Assembly: GCA_963736595.1 (NCBI GenBank)
Contig: CAVTPG010000005.1
Location: forward strand, 69,235 to 133,234
DNA length: 64,000 bases
Direction: 5' to 3'
Source of the DNA: Parapontixanthobacter sp963736595
GTDB lineage: Bacteria > Pseudomonadota > Alphaproteobacteria > Sphingomonadales > Sphingomonadaceae
Under the pieces are notes generated by a model. The model had not been told where the DNA came from. It saw only the letters and a list, made by a program, of their open reading frames with translations, and did no database searches. Of the stretch, positions 17,618 through 27,589 are shown one piece after another (position 1 is the first letter of the stretch; each line of letters opens with the position of its first letter). Made by a program: the position numbers and the translations under genes.

Positions 17618-19243
17618 TTAGTCCCCCGGCGCGGCCCAGCGCGGTGTTACCACGCCTTCGCCTCCCGATGCCGCTCCGGTTACGACCCTGCCACGCACGA
17701 CAATGCTACGCGATTGCAACTCCACCTCGATCTCGTCCATCAATGCTGCCGGTCCCGACAACGTCAGCGGCGCATCGATCCGCTCCGCCGCCCACATCGC
17801 CAGATCGAGCGCCTCGCGCCCCTCGCTGGTCAGTTCCAAAGGTGCAATCGTGCCATCTTCAGCCGGTTCGCCACGCGCAAAAGCGATTGGCGGCAAAGCA
17901 CGCGCAGGCGGACGCATTTCCACCCGCCATTCCGGCTCCGTCTCGGCGATGCGTTCTTCCAGTGTGCGATAAGCCGACAGCGAAGCGCCTTCCAGATTGC
18001 CGGCCGTCACCATTGCGCGGCGCCGCTGCCGGTCGATCATCACCTCTTCCATCGGCACCCCTGCGACCAGCGCCAGCCTGTGCGCCAGATCGTCAGCCCG
18101 TTCCGTGGCCGCCGCTTCTTCACGGGCGCGAGCAGCGGTCAATTGCGCTGCCTCCGCTGCGCTTGATCCGGTCCCGACCTGATATTGCGTAATCGTGACA
18201 TTCACATCGCGGCCCAATTCGCGCGACAGACCGCGCGCTGCCAGAACTTCGACGTCGGGCGTAATCGTCGGCGTCAGCACCGTCGCTTCCACTCCCAAAG
18301 GCTCGGCATCCCAATCGATATCGAGATTGGACAACCGCGCATTGGAGCCGAACACATCCAGAATTTCGCTGCGAATTTGCCGCTGCGCATTGGCTTCCCA
18401 CGCAATCGATTGCAGCGAAAAGCCGAGCGGGATGGCCAGCCCGACAAACGCCGACACCACAATAACGTTCTGGAATTGCGTTTGCCGCTCCGACAAGGCC
18501 GCGCTGAAACTATAGAGTCGCGCCATCGCGGTCGCGGTCAAGGCAATCGTCATCAAGTTGGTAACATACAGCAGCAGCGCGCCGGAAAAGACAGTCCAGT
18601 TGAGCGTGGCCAGCCCGAAACCGACGGCGGCCAGCGGCGGCATCAAAGCCGTCGCAATCGCCACGCCGACAATCGTGCCTTCACGCCCCCGGATCATTGC
18701 GTAAGCGCCGGCCAGCGCCGAAAACAGCGCGACCAGCAGATCGAACAGATTGGGCTTGGTACGCGCGGCAATTTCCGGCGTCACGGTCTGCAAGGGCGAG
18801 AGGAACACAATGAGGGCGCACAGGCCGATGCCGATCGCCGTGCCCCAGAGCAGCGAGCGCACCGATTGGCGCATCCAGCTATAATCTCCGATGGCCAGCG
18901 CAAATCCCAGCCCCATGATCGGCCCCATTAACGGCGACAATAACATCGCACCAATGACGACGGCAGGTGAGGACAACAACATCCCGAGGATCGCGATCCC
19001 GGCTGACATGGCGATCATGAACAGATAGCGCGCCGACAAGGTGCAATCCTCGCGCCGTTTCTCGATCACATCGGCCTGATCGACCGTGCCGACGACCGCA
19101 TCGCGCCACCATCGCCGCCACGACAGTATGACGCTGGCAAAGCTGTCCGGTGCGAAAATCGGCGTGTTGCCGGATTCATCTTTCACCGGCTCTCTTGCGG
19201 AAAAACCTGCCGATGGCGGGGCTTTGGGTTGGTCGGTCGCCAA
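17618..19243 (-). CDS. DUF389 / TIGR00341 family membrane protein
   Basis: 541-aa membrane protein. An N-terminal cytoplasmic segment is followed by a DUF389 core of about six spans containing LLSSPAVVIGAMLLSPLMGPIMGLG, split here by GAMLLSPLMGPIM as the diagnostic part, and a long periplasmic-looking C-terminal region with two internal repeats. I prefer a TTG start at 19243 because GGGAGAGA stands just before it; an ATG at 19402 in the same frame adds 53 arginine-rich residues. The function of the family is unknown; it is divergent from the TelA operon. Confidence 0.8.
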   Translation of the reverse strand: MATDQPKAPPSAGFSAREPVKDESGNTPIFAPDSFASVILSWRRWWRDAVVGTVDQADVIEKRREDCTLSARYLFMIAMSAGIAILGMLLSSPAVVIGAMLLSPLMGPIMGLGFALAIGDYSWMRQSVRSLLWGTAIGIGLCALIVFLSPLQTVTPEIAARTKPNLFDLLVALFSALAGAYAMIRGREGTIVGVAIATALMPPLAAVGFGLATLNWTVFSGALLLYVTNLMTIALTATAMARLYSFSAALSERQTQFQNVIVVSAFVGLAIPLGFSLQSIAWEANAQRQIRSEILDVFGSNARLSNLDIDWDAEPLGVEATVLTPTITPDVEVLAARGLSRELGRDVNVTITQYQVGTGSSAAEAAQLTAARAREEAAATERADDLAHRLALVAGVPMEEVMIDRQRRRAMVTAGNLEGASLSAYRTLEERIAETEPEWRVEMRPPARALPPIAFARGEPAEDGTIAPLELTSEGREALDLAMWAAERIDAPLTLSGPAALMDEIEVELQSRSIVVRGRVVTGAASGGEGVVTPRWAAPGD

Positions 19244-19394
19244 AATTCTCTCCCGATACGCCGCGCGCCGCCCGGTTCGGCGGAAGCGTGCAATCGTTGT
19301 GTCCAGCCTGCGATGGTACCCACTCCGGGGGTGCATAGGAAGCGGGATAATTGATGCGCCTCTTGCGTTTAGAGGGCAAACACCGCGATACTGC

Positions 19395-19423
19395 TTGAAC
19401 AACGTGTTTTATGATACTAATAC
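19395..19423 (+). promoter_or_regulatory. Probable promoter of the TelA operon
   Basis: TTGAAC and TAATAC are separated by exactly 17 bp, placing transcription start near 19430 and the TelA ATG about 60 bases downstream. This is one of the better sigma-70-type matches in the window. Confidence 0.55.
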
Positions 19424-19490
19424 AGTAAGTGTACGCAGAGCTTCGATTTTGCCGCACCAAACCGCATGACATGGGAGCATATGTCACATC

Positions 19491-20711
19491 ATGGCCGAGA
19501 ATTTGACCAGCACCAAAACCAAGACCGCCACGGATTTTGAATTGACGCCGCCCGATCCCGTGCCCGCGGTTGCGCCGGAAAAGGCAGCGGGCCTGGTGCC
19601 GGTGGACGAAGGGGTCAAATCCAAACTGCAAACCAAGGTCGATGCGTTTGTCGAGGATCTGGTGCAGGAAGACGCCAATTCACCGGAATTCGGCAAAAAG
19701 GTCGATCAGCTTACCAATATGGGCCGCAAGGAAATTGCGGCGGCCTCGCAAATGTCGAACCGCTTCCTCGACCGGCCTATCCGCGCGATGGACAAGGATA
19801 CGGGCGTTGGCACCGACCTGGCTGAATTGCGGCGCACGGTCGAAGACCTCGACCCGTCGAAACGCGGCAAGCTGACGACCAAGAAGAAAATCCTCGGCAT
19901 CATTCCCTTCGGCAATAAGCTTGATGATTATTTTCGTTCCTATCAAAGCGCGCAGGGACATATCCAGTCGGTTCTGGGACGCCTGGCCGATGGCAAGGAC
20001 GAATTGCTGATGGACAATGCCGCCATCGATGTGGAGCGGCAAAAGCTGTGGGAAGCGATGGGCAATCTGGAACAGATGATCCATATTTCCCGGTCGCTGG
20101 ATGAAAAGCTGGAAGAGAAAGCCGATGAGCTGGACGCGAGCGATCCGGCCAAGGCCAAGGCCATTCGCGAAACCGCCCTGTTCTATGTGCGGCAGCGCAC
20201 GCAGGATTTGCTGACGCAAATGGCGGTCAGCGTGCAGGGCTATCTCGCGCTGGACCTTGTGAAGAAAAACAATGTCGAGCTGGTCAAGGGCGTGGACCGC
20301 GCCAGCACCACGACCGTGGGCGCCTTGCGCACGGCGGTAACGGTCAGCGAAGCGATGACCAATCAGCGGATGGTTCTGGGGCAGATTACCGCGCTTAACG
20401 AGACAACCGCGAATATCATCGATTCGACCAGCACCATGCTGCGCGACCAGACGGGCAAAATCCACGAACAGGCTGCGTCCAGCACCATCCCGCTGGAAAC
20501 GCTGCAACGCGCATTCCAGAATATCTACGATACGATGGATGAAGTCGATGAATTCAAATTGCGGGCGCTGTCCTCGATGAAGGAAACCGTCACCGTCCTG
20601 ACCAGCGAAGTCGAGAAGTCGAAGGGCTATATTGCGCGGGCTGAAGGGCAATCGCGGGCGCAATCGCAAGTCGCATCGAGCGAGCCGTCGCTGCTGGAAC
20701 TCGATAGCTGA
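19491..20711 (+). CDS. TelA-like toxic anion resistance protein
   Basis: 406-aa cytoplasmic, mostly helical protein of the TelA/KlaA family, first linked to tellurite resistance and now associated with envelope stress or phage-related contexts. Family stretches include KVDQLTNMGRKEI, FLDRPIRAMDKD, RQRTQDLLTQMAVSVQGY, VKKNNVELVKGVDRASTTTVGAL and ETTANIIDSTSTML. It begins an operon with a membrane protein gene (TGATG overlap, frameshifted here) and a PHA-system protein. No ter genes are nearby. Confidence 0.9.
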   Translation: MAENLTSTKTKTATDFELTPPDPVPAVAPEKAAGLVPVDEGVKSKLQTKVDAFVEDLVQEDANSPEFGKKVDQLTNMGRKEIAAASQMSNRFLDRPIRAMDKDTGVGTDLAELRRTVEDLDPSKRGKLTTKKKILGIIPFGNKLDDYFRSYQSAQGHIQSVLGRLADGKDELLMDNAAIDVERQKLWEAMGNLEQMIHISRSLDEKLEEKADELDASDPAKAKAIRETALFYVRQRTQDLLTQMAVSVQGYLALDLVKKNNVELVKGVDRASTTTVGALRTAVTVSEAMTNQRMVLGQITALNETTANIIDSTSTMLRDQTGKIHEQAASSTIPLETLQRAFQNIYDTMDEVDEFKLRALSSMKETVTVLTSEVEKSKGYIARAEGQSRAQSQVASSEPSLLELDS

Positions 20712-21479
20712 TGGGTGATCTGACGACCAATAGCGACCGCATCATCGAGGAAGGCCGCCGCGTGCGCGACGACAATCGCGAAGGCGGGCGGCACCGCATG
20801 GCCGGCTCCATCGGCAAAGGCTCGGCGAACCTGAAAAAGGGCCATTTCATGCGGAAGATGATCCGCGTGCTGATGGCCGTGGGCGCAGTGCTGGTCGCGG
20901 CGATGGTCGGCGGAATGGTTATCGGCGGACTGGGCTTTGCCGGGATCATGGCGACGATGCTGGCGCTGGTTGCCGCAGTCGTGGCGTTCAGCGTGTTTCC
21001 CCGTATGAAAGTGCCGAAACGCGCCGATCTGAACAAAGGCGATGTGCGGCAGATGGTCGGCAAGAACCGAATTGTGGCTGGAACATCAGCGCGCGGCCCT
21101 GCCCCCGCCCGCCGCCGCGGTGCTGGACGATATGGGCGTGCAGCTCGATACGCTCGGAGCGCAATTACAAGCGGTCGATCCGAACCATCCTGCCGCGCGC
21201 GATATTCGCAAGCTGGTGGGTGATGTCCTGCCTGAAACGGTCGAGAGCTACCGCCGCATACCGGCGAATATGCGGCGCGATAACAGCGCCGGATCAACCC
21301 CGGACGAGCAAGTCACGCACAGCCTGACCAACATTGCCAAGGAACTGGATAGCATCAACCGTCAACTCTCGACCGGAGCGATGGACGATCTTGCGATCAA
21401 GCACCGCTATATCGATTACAAATATGGCACGGGTGACGATGCCCAACTGGCCGACCACAACTGGCCGATCACAAGCTGA
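20711..21479 (+). pseudogene. TelA-operon membrane protein, interrupted by a +1 frameshift
   Basis: The first frame (20711-21223) starts at an ATG overlapping the telA stop and carries two adjacent hydrophobic spans (about residues 48-92), then continues NKGDVRQMVGK. The second frame (readable to 21479) continues TELWLEHQRAALPPP to YIDYKYG, and its helical composition looks like the natural C-terminus. Removing one A at about 21063-21066 joins them into GKTELWLEHQ. The product would be a two-span membrane protein with a cytoplasmic helical tail, about 255 aa, of unknown function. It is a recent mutation or a sequence error. Confidence 0.72.
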
Positions 21480-21516
21480 CGGGCCACACCAAGGCCGATC
21501 AAAAGGAGCCAGGCTG

Positions 21517-21813
21517 ATGCGCGTTGCGATACCCCATAATCTCGACAAGGATGAAGTGCGCGGGCGACTGAAAGAACGCAGCGGCGAGATCGCCGATTAC
21601 ATTCCGGGCGGGATGGCCAAAGTGACCAGCAGCTGGCGCAGCGAAGATGAAATGGCGCTGTCGGTGGCGGCGATGGGGCAGGCAATCGACGGGCGTGTGC
21701 TGGTCGAAGACAATCAGCTGGTGTTCGAAGTGGAAATGCCCCCGGCGCTGTCGTTTATCGAGCCGATCGTAGCTGGTGCCATTCGCGATAAAGGTCAGAA
21801 GCTGCTGAAATAG
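21517..21813 (+). CDS. Polyhydroxyalkanoic acid system family protein
   Basis: 98-aa soluble protein beginning MRVAIPHNLDKDEVRGRLKE and ending IEPIVAGAIRDKGQKLLK, the PHA_gran_rgn (polyhydroxyalkanoic acid system) pattern. Proteins of this family were named for presence near PHA genes; the direct role is not known. The ATG at 21517 has AAAAGGAG 6 bases upstream. It closes the TelA operon. No PHA synthase is in the window. Confidence 0.8.
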   Translation: MRVAIPHNLDKDEVRGRLKERSGEIADYIPGGMAKVTSSWRSEDEMALSVAAMGQAIDGRVLVEDNQLVFEVEMPPALSFIEPIVAGAIRDKGQKLLK

Positions 21814-21815
21814 CG

Positions 21816-22274
21816 TCAGATGTCGCGGTCGAGTTCCAGATAGGTCTTCGGGATACTCAGCGCGTTGGCGGATTCCTTGATTTCGCGCAGAAAGATCAGC
21901 AGCGCGCCCATTAACAGCGCAATCGCGACCAGAAAGATCGTGCCGATGGCGGTTTCCAGATCGATTTCGGTCAGCGAATCGGCAAACACGGCGGCGACGG
22001 TCAGACCGATGGCCAGCCCGCTCAGCACGAGCAGCTGAAACGCACGCCCGATCAGCTTGATGCGTGTGTCGCAAGAGCGGATTTCGCGCACGACATTGTC
22101 GTGATCTGCGCCAGTTGTATCGGCATGAATTGCCTGCATCGCACGCCAGCGATCCACCACCCTTCCTAATCTTGCGGAAAGGATGTTCATGATAGAGCCT
22201 ATGGCCACCAGAACGAAGACGGGTGCAAGGGCGAGCTGGATGGTCTGTGCGATCATGGAATGCGGGTCTGCCAA
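21816..22274 (-). CDS. DUF2721 family membrane protein
   Basis: 152-aa membrane protein with an N-terminal span (about 10-32), a cytoplasmic helical segment, and two C-terminal spans (about 78-100 and 108-130). The family signature LAPVFVLVAIGSIMNILSARLGRVVDR, here cited by its parts LAPVFVLVAIG and RLGRVVDR, is clear. Function unknown. It ends 2 bp from the convergent PHA-system gene and is divergent from the heme oxygenase operon. Confidence 0.85.
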   Translation of the reverse strand: MADPHSMIAQTIQLALAPVFVLVAIGSIMNILSARLGRVVDRWRAMQAIHADTTGADHDNVVREIRSCDTRIKLIGRAFQLLVLSGLAIGLTVAAVFADSLTEIDLETAIGTIFLVAIALLMGALLIFLREIKESANALSIPKTYLELDRDI

Positions 22275-22278
22275 AAGT

Positions 22279-22305
22279 TTGATGCGTAAGTTAACTTACT
22301 ATAAT
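22279..22305 (+). promoter_or_regulatory. Candidate promoter with embedded palindrome before bphO
   Basis: TTGATG (22279-22284) and a perfect TATAAT (22300-22305) flank a perfect 14-bp palindrome GTAAGTTAACTTAC (22286-22299). A palindrome filling the spacer is a classic operator position. The spacer is 15 bp, shorter than ideal. The site lies between the divergent DUF2721 and heme oxygenase genes and could control either. Confidence 0.45.
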
Positions 22306-22437
22306 TTAGGAATATTTCGCTTAAATTTTCGGAACCTCTGCCGTGAGAGGCCGTTAAATATCGAGCCGATTTTCGGGTCGCTTGAAACTATTTGCTATCG
22401 GTTGTGGGACAAGGGTCTGCCATCGCCGATATGATGT

Positions 22438-23061
22438 GTGCGTGGCGGGCGCAAGGGGATGACGGGATTGGACGATAATTTGAACGGCGAGCAGCGTCAC
22501 AGTTTGCGCAAGTCTTTGCGCGAAGGCACCGCTGTATCGCATGATAATCTCGATGCGATGCTTGGTTCGCTCGATCTTACCAACCCGGTTGAATATGCAC
22601 GGTTCCTGCGCGTGCAATTGGCTGCCCGCCGTCCGATCGAGGCATGGCTGGCACGGCAGGCGATTGCGGGTATTGCTGCGCCGCCAGCCCAAGCCAAATT
22701 GATTGAGCGCGATCTGATGATTATCGGCGCGTCTGCAGGCTCACCGTCGGATCGCACGATGCGGTTCACCCCATCGGCTGCAAGCGATAACGCCATGCTC
22801 GGTATTTTGTGGGTGTTGGCCGGGTCGGCGCTGGGCAATCGGATGATGCTGCGCCGCTTGCAACGCGCGATGCCGATGAGCCAGCAGCCGCATTATTTCC
22901 TGTCCGATAAATCCATGTCGCAATATTGGAACACGCTGCGCCCGCTGCTGGAACATCCCGCCGACGCGCAACAGTCTACCGAAGCCATTGCCGCCGCGCA
23001 AAGTGTGTTCGACCGGTTTTTAAGTATTGCGCAGAATGAGCTTATAAAGGTGGCGGCATGA
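22438..23061 (+). CDS. bphO: Biliverdin-producing heme oxygenase (BphO type)
   Basis: 207-aa heme oxygenase-like protein that would open heme to biliverdin, iron and CO. The N-terminal RKSLREGTAVSHDNLDAML (24-42) matches the HO1-fold start, with His35 as candidate proximal heme ligand; LGILWVLAGSALGNRMML is the distal-helix region with its glycines. It overlaps the bacteriophytochrome gene by 4 bp (ATGA), so the chromophore-making enzyme and its acceptor are co-translated. The start is uncertain: GTG 22438 and ATG 22459 are both possible. Confidence 0.85.
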   Translation: MRGGRKGMTGLDDNLNGEQRHSLRKSLREGTAVSHDNLDAMLGSLDLTNPVEYARFLRVQLAARRPIEAWLARQAIAGIAAPPAQAKLIERDLMIIGASAGSPSDRTMRFTPSAASDNAMLGILWVLAGSALGNRMMLRRLQRAMPMSQQPHYFLSDKSMSQYWNTLRPLLEHPADAQQSTEAIAAAQSVFDRFLSIAQNELIKVAA

Positions 23062-25635
23062 GCCTGGCCACTGCTGTCAGCAGCCTGACCGATTGCGATC
23101 GCGAGCCGATCCATCAGCTTGGCCGCGTGCAGTCGTTCGGCGCATTGGTCGCCGTAAACAGCGACTGGATCATCGCGCAGAACTCCACCAATTTCAGCGC
23201 TATCCTGACCGGCGACGACCAATCAGCCGACGATTTTGGCGAACTCACTGGCCGACAGCTCGACACGATGTTTTCCGCTGAAGCGATTAAAACCCTGCGC
23301 CAAGCATCGCGGAGCTGTGTCGAGGAAAACCATGTAGAGCGGTGCTTCGGGCTGGCACTGGCCGATACTGGGAATCTCTTCGATTGCGCCGTGCATTGCT
23401 CCGGCCATTACACGGTCATCGAATTCGAGCCGCATAATGGCCACGATTTGCAAAACCAAATTGCTGCGCTTGGTCCGTTGTTGATGCGCTTGCCGACCGA
23501 AGAGTTCGATTTCCGCTTTATGCGTTATTGCTACGCAGGAAGTCCGACAAATGATCGGCTTCGACCGGGTGATGGTCTATAAATTTCACGAGGATGAAAC
23601 CGGTGAAGTGATCGCCGAGGACCATGCCGACGGGATCGAGAGTTTTCACGGCCTGCGCTATCCCAAGACCGACATTCCGGCACAAGCGCGCGAATTGTAC
23701 GTGCGCAATCGCTTTCGCATCATCGCCGATGTTTCGGATGAGGGCGCGGCGATCGTTCCGGGCGCATCGCTGGAGGGCAAACCGCTCGATCTCAGCCTGT
23801 CGGTATTGCGCGCAGTGTCGCCGATCCATCGCGAATATCTTAAGAACATGGGCGTTCAGGCCTCGCTGTCGATCTCGATCGTGGTCAAAGGCAAATTGTG
23901 GGGCCTGATCGCGTGCCACAATTACGAGCCGGTCCGCTTGCCTTACTCGCAACGTACCGCAGCCGAGCTGATATCGGCGATCTTCTCGCTGAATATCGAG
24001 CGCACCGACAATGCCACGCGTGCGACGAATGAAGCCAACAGCCGCACCTTGCACGAACGGCTGATGCGCGGTTTCGCCGCTGGCTCCTCGGTCTCCGGTA
24101 ATTTCGATACCATCGTGCCGATGCTGTCCGAAGTGATCAATTTCGACGGCGCCAGCGTGTGGATCGACAAAGCTTACAAATCTTCGGGAACGGCTCCGAA
24201 TGCTGCTGAATTCGAAGCGATCCTGCCGCTGCTCAATACGGCAGAAACCAGCACCGTCATCGTCACACAGGAACTGTCGAACCAGATCCCGGCTGCACGC
24301 GCCTTTGCCGACCGTGTGGCCGGCGCTATCATCATCCCGATTTCGCGCAATCCGCGCGATTACATCGTCCTGTGGCGGCGTGAACTCGTCCGCATGGTCC
24401 GATGGGCGGGCGATCCGACCAAGGCCAAATCCGTCAGCGAAGACGGGTCACGGATGTCTCCGCGCAAGAGTTTTGCCGCTTGGCAGGAAACGGTCAAAGG
24501 ACGCAGCGCGCCGTGGACGGAGCAGGAAATCGGCGCGGCCAAGTCGATCCGCATCAGCCTGCTCGAAGTCATTTTACGCCTGACTGACGAGGCAGTGCAG
24601 GAACGCGCGCGCAGTCAGGAACAGCAGGAATTGCTGATCGCGGAGCTGAATCACCGCGTCCGCAATATCCTCAATCTGATCCGCAGTCTGGTCAGCCAGT
24701 CGCGCCATCAAGCCGAAACGATCGAGGAATTTTCCGAGCTTATTTCAGGCCGTATCAATGCGCTCTCCAATGCGCATGACAATATTACGCGGCAAAACTG
24801 GACCCCGGCGGCATTTCGCAGCTTGCTGGCATCCGAAGCCGAAGCTTATCTGGCCGGGAAAACCGATCGCGTCGTGATGAACGGCCCGGCGGTGATGATT
24901 GCGCCCGAAGCCTTCACCGTACTGGCGCTGGTCATCCACGAGATGGTCACGAATGCCGCCAAATACGGTTCGCTCTGCGATAGCGGTGGCTGTCTATTCG
25001 TCAATCTGACGATCCGCAAAAACGGCGATTTGCAAATCGACTGGCGCGAGGAAGGCGGCCCGCCCGTATCCGAACCCACGCGCCGGGGATTTGGCACGAC
25101 CATCATCGAGAAATCGATCCCCTTCGAAATCGGCGGCGAAAGCGAAGTCGCCTATAAGGAATCAGGCGTCGAAGCGACGTTTGTCATTCCTGCCAAGCAC
25201 ATCATGGTGGCGGCTGAGGAAGGCGAGGAACGACTGCCCGAAGCGCCAGAGCCAAACCCCGCAGCGCCCGATGCTGCCAGAATACCCGGCAAAGTGCTGC
25301 TGGTCGAAGACAGTATGCTGATTGCGCTGGATGTGCAGGATTGCCTGGAGCAAGCGGGCGTGAAGGACGTCGTTGTCGTCAGCACTGTGGCACAGGCGGA
25401 GCAGGTGCTATCCGAGCATTCCTTCGATCTTGCGATCCTCGACTTCAATCTGGGCGATATGACGAGCGAACCGGTCGCGCATATCTTGCGGGCGAAGGAA
25501 ACGCCGTTCGTGCTGGCCACGGGTTATGGCGATCTGGATGAAAAACTGACCGAACTGGGCGCAAAGCAGCTTTTGACCAAGCCCTATGGCAAGCAGGAAG
25601 TGGATCAATTGATCGCCGACTGGAACAATTTTTAG
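23058..25635 (+). pseudogene. bphP: Bacteriophytochrome HWE-type histidine kinase with receiver domain, frameshifted
   Basis: Red/far-red photoreceptor kinase with domain order PAS, GAF, PHY, HWE-type kinase, receiver. The biliverdin-attachment Cys13 (DCDREPIHQLG) is present. The GAF domain shows YPKTDIPAQAREL and SPIHREYLKNMGV, the kinase has ELNHRVRNILNLI with its phospho-His, and the C-terminal receiver has LLVEDSMLIAL and LAILDFNLGD. The gene is split: frame 1 runs 23058-23582 and the rest is readable from an ATG at 23551 to 25635. Deleting one base near 23532 restores RYCTQEVRQMIGFD. As read, the PAS with the chromophore Cys is separated from GAF-PHY, so the photoreceptor would be inactive. 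Confidence 0.85.
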
Positions 25636-25654
25636 CGCGGCTCGATAGTCGAGC

Positions 25655-26683
25655 CTATTGATTGGCCGCGCCGGGTAGTTTCCCGACATTCTGCGCAGCT
25701 TCACGCGTAGTGATCAGCACTTCGCCCTGATCAACCACTACGATGAGGTCGCGCGCGCCGACGACCGAAACACGCGGGCCATCGCTATCCACCATGACAT
25801 TGGCGCAATCCAGCAGATCGGCATTGCCGCGTGTGTGATTGCCCTGTTCGTCTGTTCCGCGCGCGTCTGCTAATGCGTCCCAATTGCCGATGTCGGACCA
25901 GCCCATATCCGCCGAGACGGTGGCGGCACGCTGCGTTTCCTCCATCACTGCGTAATCGACCGATTCCCCGGTGATCGCAGCGAAGGGCTGCTCCGCTGGA
26001 TGGAAAATAGCGCCATCTTCGTGACCCTCGGCAACCGACTGTGCAATGAGGTGCGCCATATCGCTGCGATGCTGCGCCAATTCCTCCAGAAACTGTCCGG
26101 CACGAAAAGCAAAAATTCCGCCATTCCAGATATAGCCGCCTTCATCGAGAAACGCCTGCGCGCGCGCCGCATCGGGCTTTTCCACAAAGCGTTCGATCCG
26201 GTGACCCTCGCCCAGAGCCTCGCCCGTTTTGATATAGCCATAGCCCGTTTCGGGCCGCGTGGGGGCAATGCCGAACGCCACCAGCCAGCCTTGGCCCGCG
26301 AGTGTCATCGCTTGCTGCACACCTGCATGAAACGCGGCGACATCGGCGATGTGGTGGTCGGACGGACAGACCAACATGATGTCATCGGGGTCCGTTCGGG
26401 CGGCGGCCAAAGCGATGGCAGGCGCAGTATTCCTGGCCGCAGGTTCGACGATCAACCGCGCATTCTCACCCGCTTGTTCCCGGATAAAGCCGGTATGTGC
26501 GGCCCCGCCAACAATGGTCGGCGCGGCAAACATGGCGGCATCGCTGGTCCGGTCGAGCGATTGCTGAAACAGGGTGCGGCTCCCCACCAGCGGCAGAAAT
26601 GGCTTGGGCGCTGCAACCCTGCTGCGCGGCCACAGGCGCGTACCGCCGCCCCCGCACAGGATCACCGGATGAATGCGTGTCAT
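25655..26683 (-). CDS. manC: Mannose-1-phosphate guanylyltransferase
   Basis: 342-aa nucleotidyltransferase that makes GDP-mannose from mannose 1-phosphate and GTP, for polysaccharides and glycolipids. The signature PVILCGGGGTRLWPRSR (6-22) with the activating Arg is intact, as are VCPSDHH and FVEKPD. There is no C-terminal phosphomannose isomerase domain, so this is the short single-function type. I use the ATG at 26683; a GTG at 26695 is also possible. It faces the bacteriophytochrome gene. Confidence 0.9.
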   Translation of the reverse strand: MTRIHPVILCGGGGTRLWPRSRVAAPKPFLPLVGSRTLFQQSLDRTSDAAMFAAPTIVGGAAHTGFIREQAGENARLIVEPAARNTAPAIALAAARTDPDDIMLVCPSDHHIADVAAFHAGVQQAMTLAGQGWLVAFGIAPTRPETGYGYIKTGEALGEGHRIERFVEKPDAARAQAFLDEGGYIWNGGIFAFRAGQFLEELAQHRSDMAHLIAQSVAEGHEDGAIFHPAEQPFAAITGESVDYAVMEETQRAATVSADMGWSDIGNWDALADARGTDEQGNHTRGNADLLDCANVMVDSDGPRVSVVGARDLIVVVDQGEVLITTREAAQNVGKLPGAANQ

Positions 26684-26749
26684 AACCCTCGCCACTTCCC
26701 TTAAGCCTTATCTTGCCGCGCCCTAGCGGATCGCAAAGCCGCTTGCCAC

Positions 26750-27544
26750 CTATCGTGCGTTGAAAGTCTGTTCCCAGCCAAAGCGTGCCGGGACCGGATC
26801 GCCATTGGCATTGCGCGCCGGATTGAAGCGGATGCGCTCGATCACCAGCGGGCAGAGCAAACGGTTCGTTTCGGGATCGGGTCCGGGCCGCAATACACTG
26901 CAATTGGAAGCGCGCCCATCCACGCCAACGGTGAAAGCGACGACGACACTTGTGCCAAAGCGTGCCGCGCGTCCGCCTTCGGGGATGGGGAAGTCGCGCG
27001 CGGCGCTGATCGCACCCGATCGCACCGAGGGCCGCGTGACCGCGATACCGCCCTGCCCGCTGCCGCCACGACCTGATCCGGTTCCCATGCCTTCGCCCGC
27101 AGCGCCAGTGCCATCGCCGCTGGCTTTCGCGCCGGAGCTGTTCTCGTTTCCGGTCGAGGACGCGCGTGGCAGCGGCTTATCCTCCCGCACGGCGATCTTT
27201 GGCTTGGGCGCAGTGACCGGCTTGGGTTTTGCTTGCCGGCCCGGTGCCCCTGCCGCGCCTTCATCGGGTGCGTTCTCAACTTGCCGTGGCGGCTCCGGCG
27301 GATCGGGAGTCGTGATCGTTACGGACAGCGTGGAGAGGACTTCACGCTCGACCTCGGCCATCATGTTCGGGGCAAAAAGGTGCGCCAGTCCATAGATAGC
27401 TCCGATATGGAGCAATCCGATTAGCGCCAATAGCCACGCTTTGGGCTTCTGCCGTTTCTGGCTGAATTTCGCCCCTTTGCCGGTGGCCTGATCCCGCGAG
27501 TCCATAGGCTTTTGCGCCGGATCGTTCTGTCGTGTCTCGCTCAT
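26750..27544 (-). CDS. Energy transducer TonB-like protein
   Basis: 264-aa inner-membrane protein anchored by one N-terminal span (about 37-57), with a proline- and glycine-rich periplasmic linker (PDPPEPPRQVENAPDEG) and a C-terminal TonB-like domain (about 195-264) including RFGTSVVVAFTVGVDGRASNC. It would couple the proton-motive force to TonB-dependent receptors, one of which is encoded nearby. No exbB/exbD lie beside it. I chose the ATG at 27544; the frame extends upstream but overlaps the start region of the divergent kinase. Confidence 0.8.
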   Translation of the reverse strand: MSETRQNDPAQKPMDSRDQATGKGAKFSQKRQKPKAWLLALIGLLHIGAIYGLAHLFAPNMMAEVEREVLSTLSVTITTPDPPEPPRQVENAPDEGAAGAPGRQAKPKPVTAPKPKIAVREDKPLPRASSTGNENSSGAKASGDGTGAAGEGMGTGSGRGGSGQGGIAVTRPSVRSGAISAARDFPIPEGGRAARFGTSVVVAFTVGVDGRASNCSVLRPGPDPETNRLLCPLVIERIRFNPARNANGDPVPARFGWEQTFNAR

Positions 27545-27589
27545 AGGTCCAAATCGGTTGCGACTGCGCGTGTGTTTGCGCGCCCCGTC

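Noticed and set aside
19491..21813. Tellurite-resistance ter operon
   Set aside because: Only a TelA-like gene is present, with no terZABCDE genes, so a ter system cannot be claimed.
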